DNA of 64,000 bases from Paraburkholderia sabiae (GTDB lineage: Bacteria > Pseudomonadota > Gammaproteobacteria > Burkholderiales > Burkholderiaceae), in NCBI RefSeq assembly GCF_030412785.1, contig NZ_CP125296.1, positions 682,001-746,000 on the forward strand. Reading direction: 5' to 3'. A program made the position numbers and the translations under genes. Shown here one piece after another: positions 55,773-64,000 of this stretch (positions within the stretch are counted from its first letter, which is position 1; the number at the start of each line of letters is the position of its first letter). The notes beneath the pieces were generated by a model. That model worked only from the letters and a program-made list of their open reading frames with translations. It ran no database searches and was not told the origin of the DNA.

Positions 55773-58136
55773 TTATTCACTGACCACGTAGGTATAAAAA
55801 CGGATGCGACCGTCTTCGCGTTCCTGGAATACGCCCTGGACTTCGTAATTGAAGCCGGGGAAGCGATTGAACGATTCCTGGAACGCCATGAAGTAATCCA
55901 GCATCGGTTGGGCACGGTCATCCCAACGTTCACCGGGCAGCACCACGCCGATGCCGGGCGGATAGATCAGCGCCAGCGTGGCGGAGATGCGGTTTCTGGC
56001 CTGATCGAGCGGCACGTAGTCGACGCGGTTCGCGACGAGCGCCTCGTAGGCGTCTTCCGGCGACATCGCGAGTTCGGGGAAACTCGATGCGCGGAAGCAC
56101 AGCTTCTGGAGATTCTTGACGTTGGCGTCGCGATAGAACGTGTGCATCTCGTTGCATACCTGACGCAGCGTGTAGCCTTCGTAGCGCGCGCCATGCGCCG
56201 CGCACAGCGACGGCAGCACTTCGGCCAGTGCGGCATCGCGGTCCCACAGGTTCTTGAACTTGACGAAGCGTGCGATCAGCGTGTTCAGCTTGCTTTCGTC
56301 TTCGGCGGGCGTCATCAGAAAGAGCAGGCTGTTCAGGTCGCACTTCTCGGGAACGATGCCTTCTTCGCGCAGATAGTTCGCCACGACCGTCGCGGGCACG
56401 CCGAAGTCGAGATATTCGCCCGTCTTGCGGTCGATGCCGGGCGTCAGCAGATTCAGCTTGTTCGGATCGGCCATCACGTAGCCGTCGGCGTAACCCGTAT
56501 AGCCGTGCCACGTCGCTTCAGGACGGAATTCCCAGCATTGCTGCTCGCGCTTGATGACGTCCGTCGGAATGTCTTCCCACGCGACGTTCGACGCGTCGCC
56601 CATGAAATTCGAGTGATAAATATCGACGAAGTCGGGCACGAAGGGATCGAAGAACCATTGCTCCTGCGCGTTCCTGCCCGTCATCTCGAAGTGGCGCGCG
56701 AACTGGCGGAATTTCTTGCGCGCCTCGATGCCAAGCTCGATGCAGCCGTCCCACAGCATTTCGCCCGCTTTGCCTTCATGCACTTTCGCGTTGACGTCGA
56801 GCGACGCGAACAGCGGATAGAAGGGCGACGTGCTTGCGTGAATCAGGAACGACTCGTTGAAACGCTTGTGCTCGATATAACGCTGCTGTCCGCGAATGTG
56901 ATCGTCTCGCTTGTGTATCTGCGATGCCTGTGAAAAACCGGCACCCTGCTTATGAACGGACTGCGTCGAGAAGAGTCCCGGCATGTCGGGCGTCAAGTCC
57001 TTCAGACGCATCGGACTGTGATCGTCGAACAGCGGATGGAACGCGTTGTATCCGATCCACGCTTCGTCCCACAGCACGTAGTCGCACAGATGGCCGATCC
57101 GCTCGAGCACCTTGCGGACGTTGTAGATCGTGCCGTCGTAGGTTGCGAGCTGAATGCAGGCGAGCCGGAACGGCCGCACGGCACTCGCGCGTTCACGGTC
57201 TTTCACGAGCGGGCTGTTGCGGATCTGCTCGCGCAGATAGTCTTCGTTCCAGGCCTGCCAGTCGACCGCGCCAATCATGCCGAACGCGTTGCGCGAAGTC
57301 GGCAGAAAAATGGGAATCGCGCCCGCTTGCACCAGCGCGCCCTGATGCAGCGATTTGTGATTGTTGCGGTCGAACAGCACGAGATCGCCGCGTTTGAGCA
57401 CGGCACCCGTCACGATCTTGTTGGACGTGCTGGTGCCGTTGAGCACGAAATAGGTCTGATCCGCGCCGAACACTTCGGCGGCGTGGCGTTGCGCGTCGGC
57501 GGCGGCGCCTTCGTGAATCAGCAGATCGCCGAGATCGACGTCGGCGTTGCACAGATCGTTGCGGAAAATGCTTTCGCCGAAGTGCTTGAAGAAAATCTGT
57601 CCAGCCGGCGACTTCCGATAAAACTGCCCACCCTGATGGCCGGGGCAATCGAACGCGATATTGGCTTCCGCGTCGTACGCGACGAGTCCACCGAAGAACG
57701 GCGGCAGCAGGCTCAAGCCGTATTTGACGAGGCTTCCCATCACCTGCTTCGCGTAATACGCGGGCGTTTGCTGGCCGAGATAGATATAGCCGTCGACTTC
57801 ACCCAGTCCGCTCGTCACAGAAAGATCCGACAGATGGTGCGAGTTCGCCAGCGCCCAGAGCGGCGTACGGAAACCGAGCGCCCGCACAGCCGTGGCGAGC
57901 TTGCGCGCAGGCTCGAGGCAGGCACCGTCGATCAGGACGATATAGGCGCCGACATCGGCGTCTTCATTGACGTCGCGCGTGAAGCTGTCGGTGACTTCGA
58001 CGTGGAAATGCTCGGCGGTGATCTCGTCCAGCAACTCGGCGGTCTGTGCGTTGTCGCGGTCCACGATCGCGACGACCTTCAATAGCTTGTGGAAGGCAAT
58101 CGGGACGGTGGGCGCCTTGATGGATCGAGGGACCAT
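55773..58136 (-). CDS. Orn/Lys/Arg decarboxylase
   Basis: The 787-residue PLP enzyme has the N-terminal wing domain (receiver-like, VVAIVDRDNAQTAELLDEI), the large PLP domain with DRNNHKSLHQGALVQAGAIP, LWDEAWIGYNAFHPLF and the PLP Lys in STQSVHKQGAGFSQ, and the C-terminal domain. Such enzymes decarboxylate lysine, ornithine or arginine and consume a proton in acid stress; which substrate is used cannot be told by eye. I use the ATG at 58136 because the in-frame GTG at 58142 overlaps the AGGAG ribosome site. It leads a minus-strand operon with the antiporter fusion and the second decarboxylase. Confidence 0.95.
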   Translation of the reverse strand: MVPRSIKAPTVPIAFHKLLKVVAIVDRDNAQTAELLDEITAEHFHVEVTDSFTRDVNEDADVGAYIVLIDGACLEPARKLATAVRALGFRTPLWALANSHHLSDLSVTSGLGEVDGYIYLGQQTPAYYAKQVMGSLVKYGLSLLPPFFGGLVAYDAEANIAFDCPGHQGGQFYRKSPAGQIFFKHFGESIFRNDLCNADVDLGDLLIHEGAAADAQRHAAEVFGADQTYFVLNGTSTSNKIVTGAVLKRGDLVLFDRNNHKSLHQGALVQAGAIPIFLPTSRNAFGMIGAVDWQAWNEDYLREQIRNSPLVKDRERASAVRPFRLACIQLATYDGTIYNVRKVLERIGHLCDYVLWDEAWIGYNAFHPLFDDHSPMRLKDLTPDMPGLFSTQSVHKQGAGFSQASQIHKRDDHIRGQQRYIEHKRFNESFLIHASTSPFYPLFASLDVNAKVHEGKAGEMLWDGCIELGIEARKKFRQFARHFEMTGRNAQEQWFFDPFVPDFVDIYHSNFMGDASNVAWEDIPTDVIKREQQCWEFRPEATWHGYTGYADGYVMADPNKLNLLTPGIDRKTGEYLDFGVPATVVANYLREEGIVPEKCDLNSLLFLMTPAEDESKLNTLIARFVKFKNLWDRDAALAEVLPSLCAAHGARYEGYTLRQVCNEMHTFYRDANVKNLQKLCFRASSFPELAMSPEDAYEALVANRVDYVPLDQARNRISATLALIYPPGIGVVLPGERWDDRAQPMLDYFMAFQESFNRFPGFNYEVQGVFQEREDGRIRFYTYVVSE

Positions 58137-58885
58137 AGTCACTCCTTCTTCGCAGGCTGGCGGGACCGTTTGCGCCGATGCAGCGGCGAGCCGGCCGCCG
58201 CCGGATCGCGCGCACGGGTTCGTCAGCCGGCTGCGTTCAGCGTTGCGAGTAAGTTCTTGTTACGGTCGATCAGGAAGCGGAAGGTGAACCACACGTATTG
58301 GGTCTACCTGTTGCGCGCTACCTCGAGAATGCGATGCGAGAGCCGGACTGCGATGCCGGGCTCGCGGTCTCCACGTTTTAATTGGCGTTCGGCAATGGGA
58401 CGCGTCGATACATGGGTTGCGGGTGCTACGTATATAGTTGGCAAGCTTTTCGCACAATGCAAGTTTTTTACAAGTTTGCTAATTCGGAGTGTGATGGCTG
58501 TATTTTTTATAAGGCGCTTAACGAGGATGGCATTTAAATAGAATCAAGCCGGATTCCGATTCGCGTTATTGGACGGATGCACATATTGCTTTCATCTGCA
58601 TGAACGTCGAATGGCGGCGCTTTCGAGAAACATTCTTATAAATGACAAAGTGGTGAGTGTCGAAAGGGCGACAGTTGCTTGCGACACTGCCAACTGTCAT
58701 ATATAACAGCCCACAGACCTGGATGTACTCGGTCTGATTTCATGTATTCCATCACCGAACGACAGCGCTTGCGGCGTCGCGCGCGCCATTGCGCATACGC
58801 GTTCACACCTATCCCTCCACATTCGTGCAGCACTCAGTTTGTGTGACGGCGAGTTCCCGGACGTGGAGATCATCGGGAGAAGACC
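58137..58885. promoter_or_regulatory. Long AT-rich upstream region of the decarboxylase operon
   Basis: About 750 bases separate the decarboxylase start from the small exported gene. GC falls well below the window average from 58440 to 58720, with T-runs and A-runs such as CAAGTTTTTTACAAG. An inverted repeat TGTCG-N6-CGACA lies at 58658-58673 and a looser CTGT/ACAG pair near 58695-58710. It must hold the promoter of the decarboxylase operon. I see no gene. Confidence 0.5.
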
Positions 58886-59152
58886 ATGAGGTTCATCAGA
58901 CTTATGCTGTCCGCTGTTGCAATCGCATTTGCCCTGAATGCGTGGGCGCAGAACGATGCAGCGTCGGCACCTGCCGCGAATGCGGGCAGTAACGATGCGA
59001 TCGTGAAAATGCGCCAGCAGGAAGCTGCCGCGAATCGGGCTTATGACAAGAAGGTCGCGGCTGCAAAGAAGGTCTATGACCATAAGAAAGCGGAAGCGAA
59101 GAAGGAACGCGATGCGGCCATCGCTGCGGCCCGGTATGGAAGTACCCAGTGA
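58886..59152 (+). CDS. Small exported Lys/Ala-rich protein
   Basis: The 88-residue product has a signal peptide (MLSAVAIAFALNAWA-QND) and a mature part that is a charged helix rich in Ala, Lys and Asp (AYDKKVAAAKKVYDHKKAEAKKERDAAIAAA), probably a coiled coil. GGGAGAAG upstream of the ATG supports expression. No family is recognised. It could be a periplasmic stress peptide near the acid-resistance genes. Confidence 0.7.
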   Translation: MRFIRLMLSAVAIAFALNAWAQNDAASAPAANAGSNDAIVKMRQQEAAANRAYDKKVAAAKKVYDHKKAEAKKERDAAIAAARYGSTQ

Positions 59153-59266
59153 TTGACTGGTGTATTACCGATTTGCTGCTTTGTCATTCTTTTTTTTGAA
59201 AAATTAGAATGGATATTTTCATATTTCATCGCACCGTCATCGCAGCGTGATTCATACTCTCATGCC

Positions 59267-59303
59267 GTTGATTTGGAATCTTGAACAAAATGGATTCATC
59301 AAC
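59267..59303. promoter_or_regulatory. Inverted repeat upstream of arcA
   Basis: GTTGAT (59267-59272) with GAATC (59276-59280) can pair with GATTC (59293-59297) and ATCAAC (59298-59303) around a 12-base loop, with a three-base bulge. It sits in the low-GC 296-base gap before arcA. It may be an operator or a leader hairpin; the halves resemble FNR half-sites but the spacing is wrong for an FNR box. Confidence 0.4.
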
Positions 59304-59448
59304 CAGAATGATCTGCAGATGGCGTGCCGGGCCAAAAAATGGCAATGGCGAGAATAAGAGAAGTAGGTAAAAACGCTTAATCTCGGCCAACGCAAAAACT
59401 CATTTTTAACGGACTCCTGACACTTTTATTTGAACACGGGAGAACGAG

Positions 59449-60702
59449 ATGAATGCCGATATCGCCCGACTCGGAGCGTACTCCGAGGTCGGCAAGCTGC
59501 GCATGGTCATGGTGTCGTCGCCAGGACTTGCCCATCAGCGCCTGACGCCCAGCAACTGCGACGAACTGTTGTTCGACGACGTGATCTGGGTGAGTCAGGC
59601 CAAGCGCGATCACTTCGATTTCGTCACGAAGATGCGCGAGCGCGGCGTGGAAGTGCTGGACGTCCACAACCTGCTGACGCAGACGCTGGACATTCCCGAA
59701 GCGCGCAAATGGATACTCGACAGACGAATCAGCGACGATAGCGTCGGCGTCGGCCTGAGCGGCGAAGTGCGCGCGTGGATGAACGAGCTGGATTCGCGCC
59801 GGCTCGCTGAGTTTTTGATCGGCGGCCTGTCGCTCGACGATATTCCCGCCAGCGACGCGCCCGTCGTCAAGCTGTTTCGCGAGTATCTGGATTACTCCAG
59901 CTTCCTGCTCGCGCCATTGCCGAACATGGTGTTTACGCGCGACACCACCTGCTGGATCTACGGCGGCGTGACGCTGAATCCGATGTACTGGCCCGCGCGG
60001 CGTCAGGAGACGCTGCTCGAAACGGCGATCTACAGGTTTCATCCGACCTTCGCCAGCGCGAACTTCGAAATCTGGTGGGGCGACCCCGACACCGATCACG
60101 GCGCTTCGACGCTCGAAGGCGGAGATGTGATGCCGATCGGTAAAGGCATCGTATTGATCGGCATGGGCGAGCGCACGTCGCGGCAGGCGATCGGCCAGAT
60201 CGCACGCGCGCTGTTCGAGAAAGGCGCGGCTGATCAGGTGCTGGTCGCCGGTATGCCGAAGTCGCGCGCGGCGATGCACCTCGACACCGTGTTCAGCTTC
60301 TGCGATCGCGATCTCGTGACGGTGTTTCCGGACGTAGTCGCGCAGATCGTCACGTTCACGATCCGGCCAGACGAAAGAGCCTCGTACGGCATGAGCATCC
60401 AGCGTGAAGACAAGCCTTTCATTCAGGCGGTCGGCGATGCGCTGGGCCTGAAAGAACTGCGCGTCGTCGAAACGGGCGGCAACCGGTTTGCGGCCGAGCG
60501 CGAGCAGTGGGATGACGGCAACAACATGGTGTGCGTTGAACCAGGCGTCGTGATCGGCTACGACCGCAACACGTTCACCAACACGCTGCTGCGCAAGGCA
60601 GGAATCGAGGTGATTACGATCGCGGCCAGCGAGCTGGGGCGCGGGCGCGGCGGAGGACATTGCATGACCTGTCCGATCGCGCGCGACCCTGTCGATTACT
60701 GA
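59449..60702 (+). CDS. arcA: Arginine deiminase
   Basis: ArcA converts arginine to citrulline and ammonia, first step of the ADI pathway for ATP and acid survival in low oxygen. The 417-residue product has [49 protein letters not shown] and the C-terminal catalytic Cys in [31 protein letters not shown] ribosome site precedes the ATG. arcB and arcC follow with gaps of 49 and 36 bases. Confidence 0.97.
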   Translation: MNADIARLGAYSEVGKLRMVMVSSPGLAHQRLTPSNCDELLFDDVIWVSQAKRDHFDFVTKMRERGVEVLDVHNLLTQTLDIPEARKWILDRRISDDSVGVGLSGEVRAWMNELDSRRLAEFLIGGLSLDDIPASDAPVVKLFREYLDYSSFLLAPLPNMVFTRDTTCWIYGGVTLNPMYWPARRQETLLETAIYRFHPTFASANFEIWWGDPDTDHGASTLEGGDVMPIGKGIVLIGMGERTSRQAIGQIARALFEKGAADQVLVAGMPKSRAAMHLDTVFSFCDRDLVTVFPDVVAQIVTFTIRPDERASYGMSIQREDKPFIQAVGDALGLKELRVVETGGNRFAAEREQWDDGNNMVCVEPGVVIGYDRNTFTNTLLRKAGIEVITIAASELGRGRGGGHCMTCPIARDPVDY

Positions 60703-60751
60703 GCAGGCCTGCCGCGCCGACGGCACGTCTGCCCGACAAAGGAGACAACTG

Positions 60752-61762
60752 ATGGCCTTCAATCTGCGAAACCGTAATCTGCTGAGTCTGATGCATCACA
60801 GCGGGCGCGAGCTGCGCTACCTGCTGGACCTGTCGCGCGATCTCAAGCGCGCCAAATACGCAGGCACGGAACAGCAGCATTTGCTGCGCAAGAACATCGC
60901 ACTGATCTTCGAAAAGACGTCAACGCGCACGCGCTGCGCATTCGAAGTCGCCGCACACGATCAGGGCGCGCATGTCACGTATATCGACCCGACCTCGTCG
61001 CAGATCGGGCACAAGGAGAGCATGAAGGACACGGCACGCGTGCTGGGCCGCATGTTCGATGCGATCGAATATCGCGGCTACAGCCAGGAAGTCGTCGAAG
61101 AACTCGCGCACTATGCGTCCGTGCCTATCTTCAACGGCCTGACCGACGAATACCATCCGACGCAGATGCTCGCCGACGTGCTGACGATGCGCGAGTACGC
61201 CGACAAGCCGCTTCACGACATCAGCTACGCGTATCTCGGCGATGCACGCAACAACATGGGCAACTCGCTTCTGCTTATCGGCGCGAAGCTGGGCATGGAC
61301 GTGCGCATCGGGGCACCGAAATCGTTGTGGCCGAACGAAGGGCATCTCGACGCCTGCCGGCAGTTCGCCAAAGAAAGCGGCGCGCGCATGCTGCTCACGG
61401 AAGATCCGCGAGAAGCGGTGAAGGCGGTCGATTTCATTCACACCGACGTGTGGGTGTCGATGGGCGAACCCGTCGAAGCGTGGGACGAAAGAATCAAGGT
61501 CTTGCTGCCGTATCAGGTGAACCGCACGCTGATCGAATCGACGGGCAATCCGCGAACGCGCTTCATGCACTGCCTGCCTGCATTCCACAACTGCGAGACC
61601 AAGGTCGGCCAGCAGATCGCGGAGCGCTATCCGAATCTGGCGAACGGCATCGAGGTCACGGACGACGTGTTCGAGTCCGACTACAACATTGCGTTCGAGC
61701 AGGCCGAAAACCGGATGCACACGATCAAGGCCATTCTCGTATCGACCCTGGCGGATATCTGA
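60752..61762 (+). CDS. arcB: Catabolic ornithine carbamoyltransferase
   Basis: This 336-residue enzyme splits citrulline with phosphate to ornithine and carbamoyl phosphate. It has the carbamoyl-phosphate motif [10 protein letters not shown] near residue 56, [23 protein letters not shown], and the HCLPAFHN ornithine-binding block. Its location between arcA and arcC marks it as the catabolic enzyme rather than biosynthetic ArgF. AAAGGAG precedes the ATG. Confidence 0.96.
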   Translation: MAFNLRNRNLLSLMHHSGRELRYLLDLSRDLKRAKYAGTEQQHLLRKNIALIFEKTSTRTRCAFEVAAHDQGAHVTYIDPTSSQIGHKESMKDTARVLGRMFDAIEYRGYSQEVVEELAHYASVPIFNGLTDEYHPTQMLADVLTMREYADKPLHDISYAYLGDARNNMGNSLLLIGAKLGMDVRIGAPKSLWPNEGHLDACRQFAKESGARMLLTEDPREAVKAVDFIHTDVWVSMGEPVEAWDERIKVLLPYQVNRTLIESTGNPRTRFMHCLPAFHNCETKVGQQIAERYPNLANGIEVTDDVFESDYNIAFEQAENRMHTIKAILVSTLADI

Positions 61763-61798
61763 GCGCGCAGGCGGCGCGATCAGCAGGAGGGAAACATC

Positions 61799-62737
61799 AT
61801 GCGCATCGTCATTGCACTCGGCGGCAATGCGCTGCTGCAGCGCGGGCAACCGATGACAGAAAACCAGCAGCGCGAGAACGTTCGTGTGGCCGCCGCGCAA
61901 ATCGCCAGGGTGGCGGCCGGCAACGAACTGGTCATCGCGCATGGCAACGGGCCGCAGGTGGGGCTGCTCGCGCTGCAAAGCGCCGCCTACACGGAAGTCG
62001 CGCCGTATCCGCTCGACGTGCTCGGTGCGCAGACGGAAGGCATGATCGGTTATCTGATCGAGCAGGAACTGGGGAATCTGCTGCCGTTCGAAGTGCCGTT
62101 CGCGACCATCCTGACCCAGGTTGAAGTCGATCTCGCCGATCCAGCGTTCAGTCACCCGACCAAACCGATCGGCCCGGTTTACACGAAAGAGGAAGCGCTG
62201 CGGCTGGCGCAGGAAAACGGCTGGAGCATCGCGGAAGACGGTGACAAGTACCGACGGGTGGTCGCCAGTCCTCGGCCGCAGCGGATCTTCGAAATTCGGC
62301 CCGTGAAGTGGCTGCTGGAGCGGGGAACCGTGGTCATCTGCGCGGGCGGCGGCGGCATTCCGACGTGTTACGACGAGAACCGCAAGCTGCGCGGCGTCGA
62401 AGCCGTGATAGACAAGGATCTGTGCTCCGCGCTGCTGGCGCAGGAACTGGACGCGGATCTGCTCGTCATCGCGACGGATGTGAACGCGGCCTACGTCGAC
62501 TGGGGTAAGCCGACGCAGAAAGCCATCGCGAGCGGCCATCCCGACGAGCTGGAAAAACTCGGTTTCGCGGCGGGATCGATGGGGCCGAAGGTGCAGGCCG
62601 CCGTCGAGTTCGCCCGGAAGACGGGTAAGGACGCCGTGATCGGCGCGCTGCCCGATATCGAGGCGATCACGCAGGGGACGGCGGGGACGCGGGTCAGCGT
62701 GCGCGACCCCGGCGTCGGGTTCTATTCGCTTGCGTAG
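61799..62737 (+). CDS. arcC: Carbamate kinase
   Basis: ArcC transfers phosphate from carbamoyl phosphate to ADP, giving ATP, ammonia and CO2. The 312-residue product has the amino acid kinase start [36 protein letters not shown], and [27 protein letters not shown] lies upstream of the ATG. The outer-membrane protein gene begins about 20 bases after the stop. Confidence 0.97.
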   Translation: MRIVIALGGNALLQRGQPMTENQQRENVRVAAAQIARVAAGNELVIAHGNGPQVGLLALQSAAYTEVAPYPLDVLGAQTEGMIGYLIEQELGNLLPFEVPFATILTQVEVDLADPAFSHPTKPIGPVYTKEEALRLAQENGWSIAEDGDKYRRVVASPRPQRIFEIRPVKWLLERGTVVICAGGGGIPTCYDENRKLRGVEAVIDKDLCSALLAQELDADLLVIATDVNAAYVDWGKPTQKAIASGHPDELEKLGFAAGSMGPKVQAAVEFARKTGKDAVIGALPDIEAITQGTAGTRVSVRDPGVGFYSLA

Positions 62738-62756
62738 GCCGTGCCGTTTCGCTTCG

Positions 62757-63908
62757 ATGTGCCAGGCGCATGCGCTGCTTGCGGGCCTGAGTTTCGCCGT
62801 GACGTCCTTCGTGACGGCGATCTCGCCCGACGCTTGCGCCAGCGATCAAGCGCTCAGTTTCTCGGACCCTGAAGACGGGCAACTGGACATGAGTGATTTC
62901 CTGCTCGAACACAAAGGCGCGCTGCCCGTGCCCGTCGTGATCACGGAACCGGCTGTCGGCTACGGACTTGGACTCGGCCTGCTGTTCTTTTCCGGACCTG
63001 CCGGCGATCAGCCGGACGCGGCGGGCGACCATTCGGGCAACCGGGTTCCACCGAACGTGACGGCATTGGGCGGCCTGTACACCACAAACGGCACATGGGC
63101 GGGTGCCGCCGCGCACTTTCACACGTGGGACAACGACCGCTTTCGCTATCTGGGCGCGCTCGCGAAGGTCGATGCGCACCTGGATTACTTCGGCGTCTCC
63201 AGCCAGCCGCGCGCCTATACGCTGCAGGGAGCGGGCCTGCTCCAGCAACTGCTGATGCGGATCGGCGACAGCCGCTGGTATGCCGGTCTGCGCTACGTGT
63301 ACTTCGACTCGACGTCGTCGTTCACGGCGGGCGAGGTGCCGGGCGAATTGCCGGGCTTCCAGAAGGATCAGCGCATCGGCTCGATGAGCGTCGTCGTCGA
63401 CTACGATTCGCGCGACAACATCTTCTTTCCGGGCAAAGGGAGCTTCGCCGAAATGGAAGCACAACTGGCGAGGACAGCCTTCGGCGGCACGCAGGACTAT
63501 GACGTCTTCGCCGCGCGTGGCTATACGTGGCTTCCCCTGACGCACGCGCTGATACTCGGGCTGCGACTCGACGGCAAGTTCTCGAGCGGCGACATTCCGT
63601 TCTACGCACAACCCTACGTCGACTTGCGCGGTGTGGAGAAGGGACGCTACCAGGACCGCAACGCGGTGGCGGCGGAAATCGAATTGCGCTGGGATCTGAC
63701 GCCGCGCTGGTCGGTGCTCGGCTTTACAGGAGCAGGCAAGGCGTACGGCCGATGGCACAGCTTCTCCGATGCACAGAACGTCCAGAGTGTGGGCGCAGGG
63801 TTTCGCTACCTGATCGCGCGCAAGCTGGGCCTCGCCGTCGGGCTGGACGTCGCGCATAGCCGGGATCAGAACGCGTTCTATATTCAGGTCGGCAGCGCAT
63901 GGCGATAG
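62757..63908 (+). CDS. BamA/surface-antigen-type outer-membrane protein
   Basis: The 383-residue product has a signal peptide (LLAGLSFAVTSFVTAISPDACA) and a C-terminal barrel of the bacterial surface antigen type with many aromatic strands, ending KNxFYIQVGSAWR-like in Trp-Arg. VVDYDSRDNIFFPGKGSFAEME matches the family's D-x-RDN-x-x-x-P-x-x-G motif. Lacking POTRA repeats, it is a stand-alone barrel. It follows arcC by 19 bases with no clear ribosome site; an in-frame TTG lies at 62730. Function unknown. Confidence 0.85.
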   Translation: MCQAHALLAGLSFAVTSFVTAISPDACASDQALSFSDPEDGQLDMSDFLLEHKGALPVPVVITEPAVGYGLGLGLLFFSGPAGDQPDAAGDHSGNRVPPNVTALGGLYTTNGTWAGAAAHFHTWDNDRFRYLGALAKVDAHLDYFGVSSQPRAYTLQGAGLLQQLLMRIGDSRWYAGLRYVYFDSTSSFTAGEVPGELPGFQKDQRIGSMSVVVDYDSRDNIFFPGKGSFAEMEAQLARTAFGGTQDYDVFAARGYTWLPLTHALILGLRLDGKFSSGDIPFYAQPYVDLRGVEKGRYQDRNAVAAEIELRWDLTPRWSVLGFTGAGKAYGRWHSFSDAQNVQSVGAGFRYLIARKLGLAVGLDVAHSRDQNAFYIQVGSAWR

Positions 63909-63974
63909 GGCGCCGTGACGCGCGACGCAACTGCCGGATTGCCGGATAGCGTAGCAATCGACGCGAGGAGTTCA

Positions 63975-64000
63975 ATGGTCAAGCGGTCGAGGCTTATCGC
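63975..64000 (+). CDS. 5' end of a further gene (cut by window)
   Basis: An ATG at 63975 preceded by GAGGAG opens a frame reading MVKRSRLI to the window end. The basic start followed by hydrophobic residues could be a signal peptide or membrane anchor, but only eight codons are visible, so nothing more can be said. Confidence 0.6.

Noticed and set aside
59267..59303. FNR/ANR box upstream of arcA
   Set aside because: TTGAT and ATCAA halves are present but about 25 bases apart instead of 4; kept only as an inverted repeat.
63975..64000. Naming the gene at the window end
   Set aside because: Only eight codons are visible.

Overview
The window reads as a chromosomal segment of a high-GC betaproteobacterium of the Burkholderia/Paraburkholderia type. 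The evidence is the form I (red-type) RuBisCO operon with cbbX, the tetrahydromethanopterin (H4MPT) C1 pathway with a DmrB-type reductase, a lanthanide-type XoxF methanol dehydrogenase, and the CGNR, DUF899, DUF2955 and DUF2252 families common in that group. I saw no rRNA, tRNA, CRISPR array or transposase gene.

Region 1 (1-4856, + strand) is the 3' part of a Calvin-cycle operon: cbbL (5' end outside the window), cbbS, cbbX, cbbF and cbbP. Region 2 (about 5.5-24.1 kb) is a methylotrophy island. On the minus strand it carries a pterin dehydratase-like gene, beta-RFAP synthase (frame broken), mtdB, an ATP-grasp gene, mch, a RimK-like ligase, a CitG-like gene, fae, a small secreted Cys protein, a sigma-54 activator, dmrB and a dihydropteroate synthase-like gene. 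A FolB-like aldolase sits on the plus strand. The plus-strand xoxF-xoxG-xoxJ-orf cluster and a LysR regulator follow. Together these can oxidise methanol to formaldehyde and then formyl-H4MPT/formate/CO2, and the neighbouring cbb operon could refix the CO2. The island is bracketed by two copies of an unusual palindromic repeat (4886-5410 and 24089-24737) in opposite orientation. Each copy lies between convergent genes, and the four genes running into the copies have T-rich third positions at their 3' ends.

Region 3 (24.7-29.3 kb) has ybdD-cstA (pyruvate/peptide uptake) divergent from a Cache-domain histidine kinase and a LuxR-type regulator. Region 4 (29.3-40.6 kb) is a mosaic of small catabolic or stress units: a beta-propeller protein with an HTH/TPR-like regulator, DUF899 and DUF2182; a hydrolase/quinone reductase/SDR operon opposite a CGNR regulator; a DJ-1/PfpI protein; an enoyl-CoA hydratase; and an MmgE/PrpD gene with two small tautomerases.

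Region 5 (40.7-51.1 kb) is an envelope/stress block: an AI-2E-type permease, a three-gene efflux system (outer-membrane lipoprotein, HlyD adaptor, DUF2955 pump), a two-TM potassium channel, an outer-membrane barrel, an HTH protein, DUF2252 (frame broken), YSC84 and a lipoprotein. A palindromic operator-like site occurs here in one perfect and one degenerate copy. Region 6 (51.1-64 kb) concerns basic amino acids and acid or low-oxygen survival. Two Orn/Lys/Arg decarboxylases flank an APC antiporter fused to a periplasmic substrate-binding domain, and the arginine deiminase operon arcA-arcB-arcC lies opposite. A BamA-type barrel gene and the first codons of a further gene end the window.

Three genes (beta-RFAP synthase, DUF2252, the 51-53 kb decarboxylase) carry single apparent frameshifts. 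The one in the decarboxylase lies exactly in a 26-bp perfect inverted repeat that looks templated.
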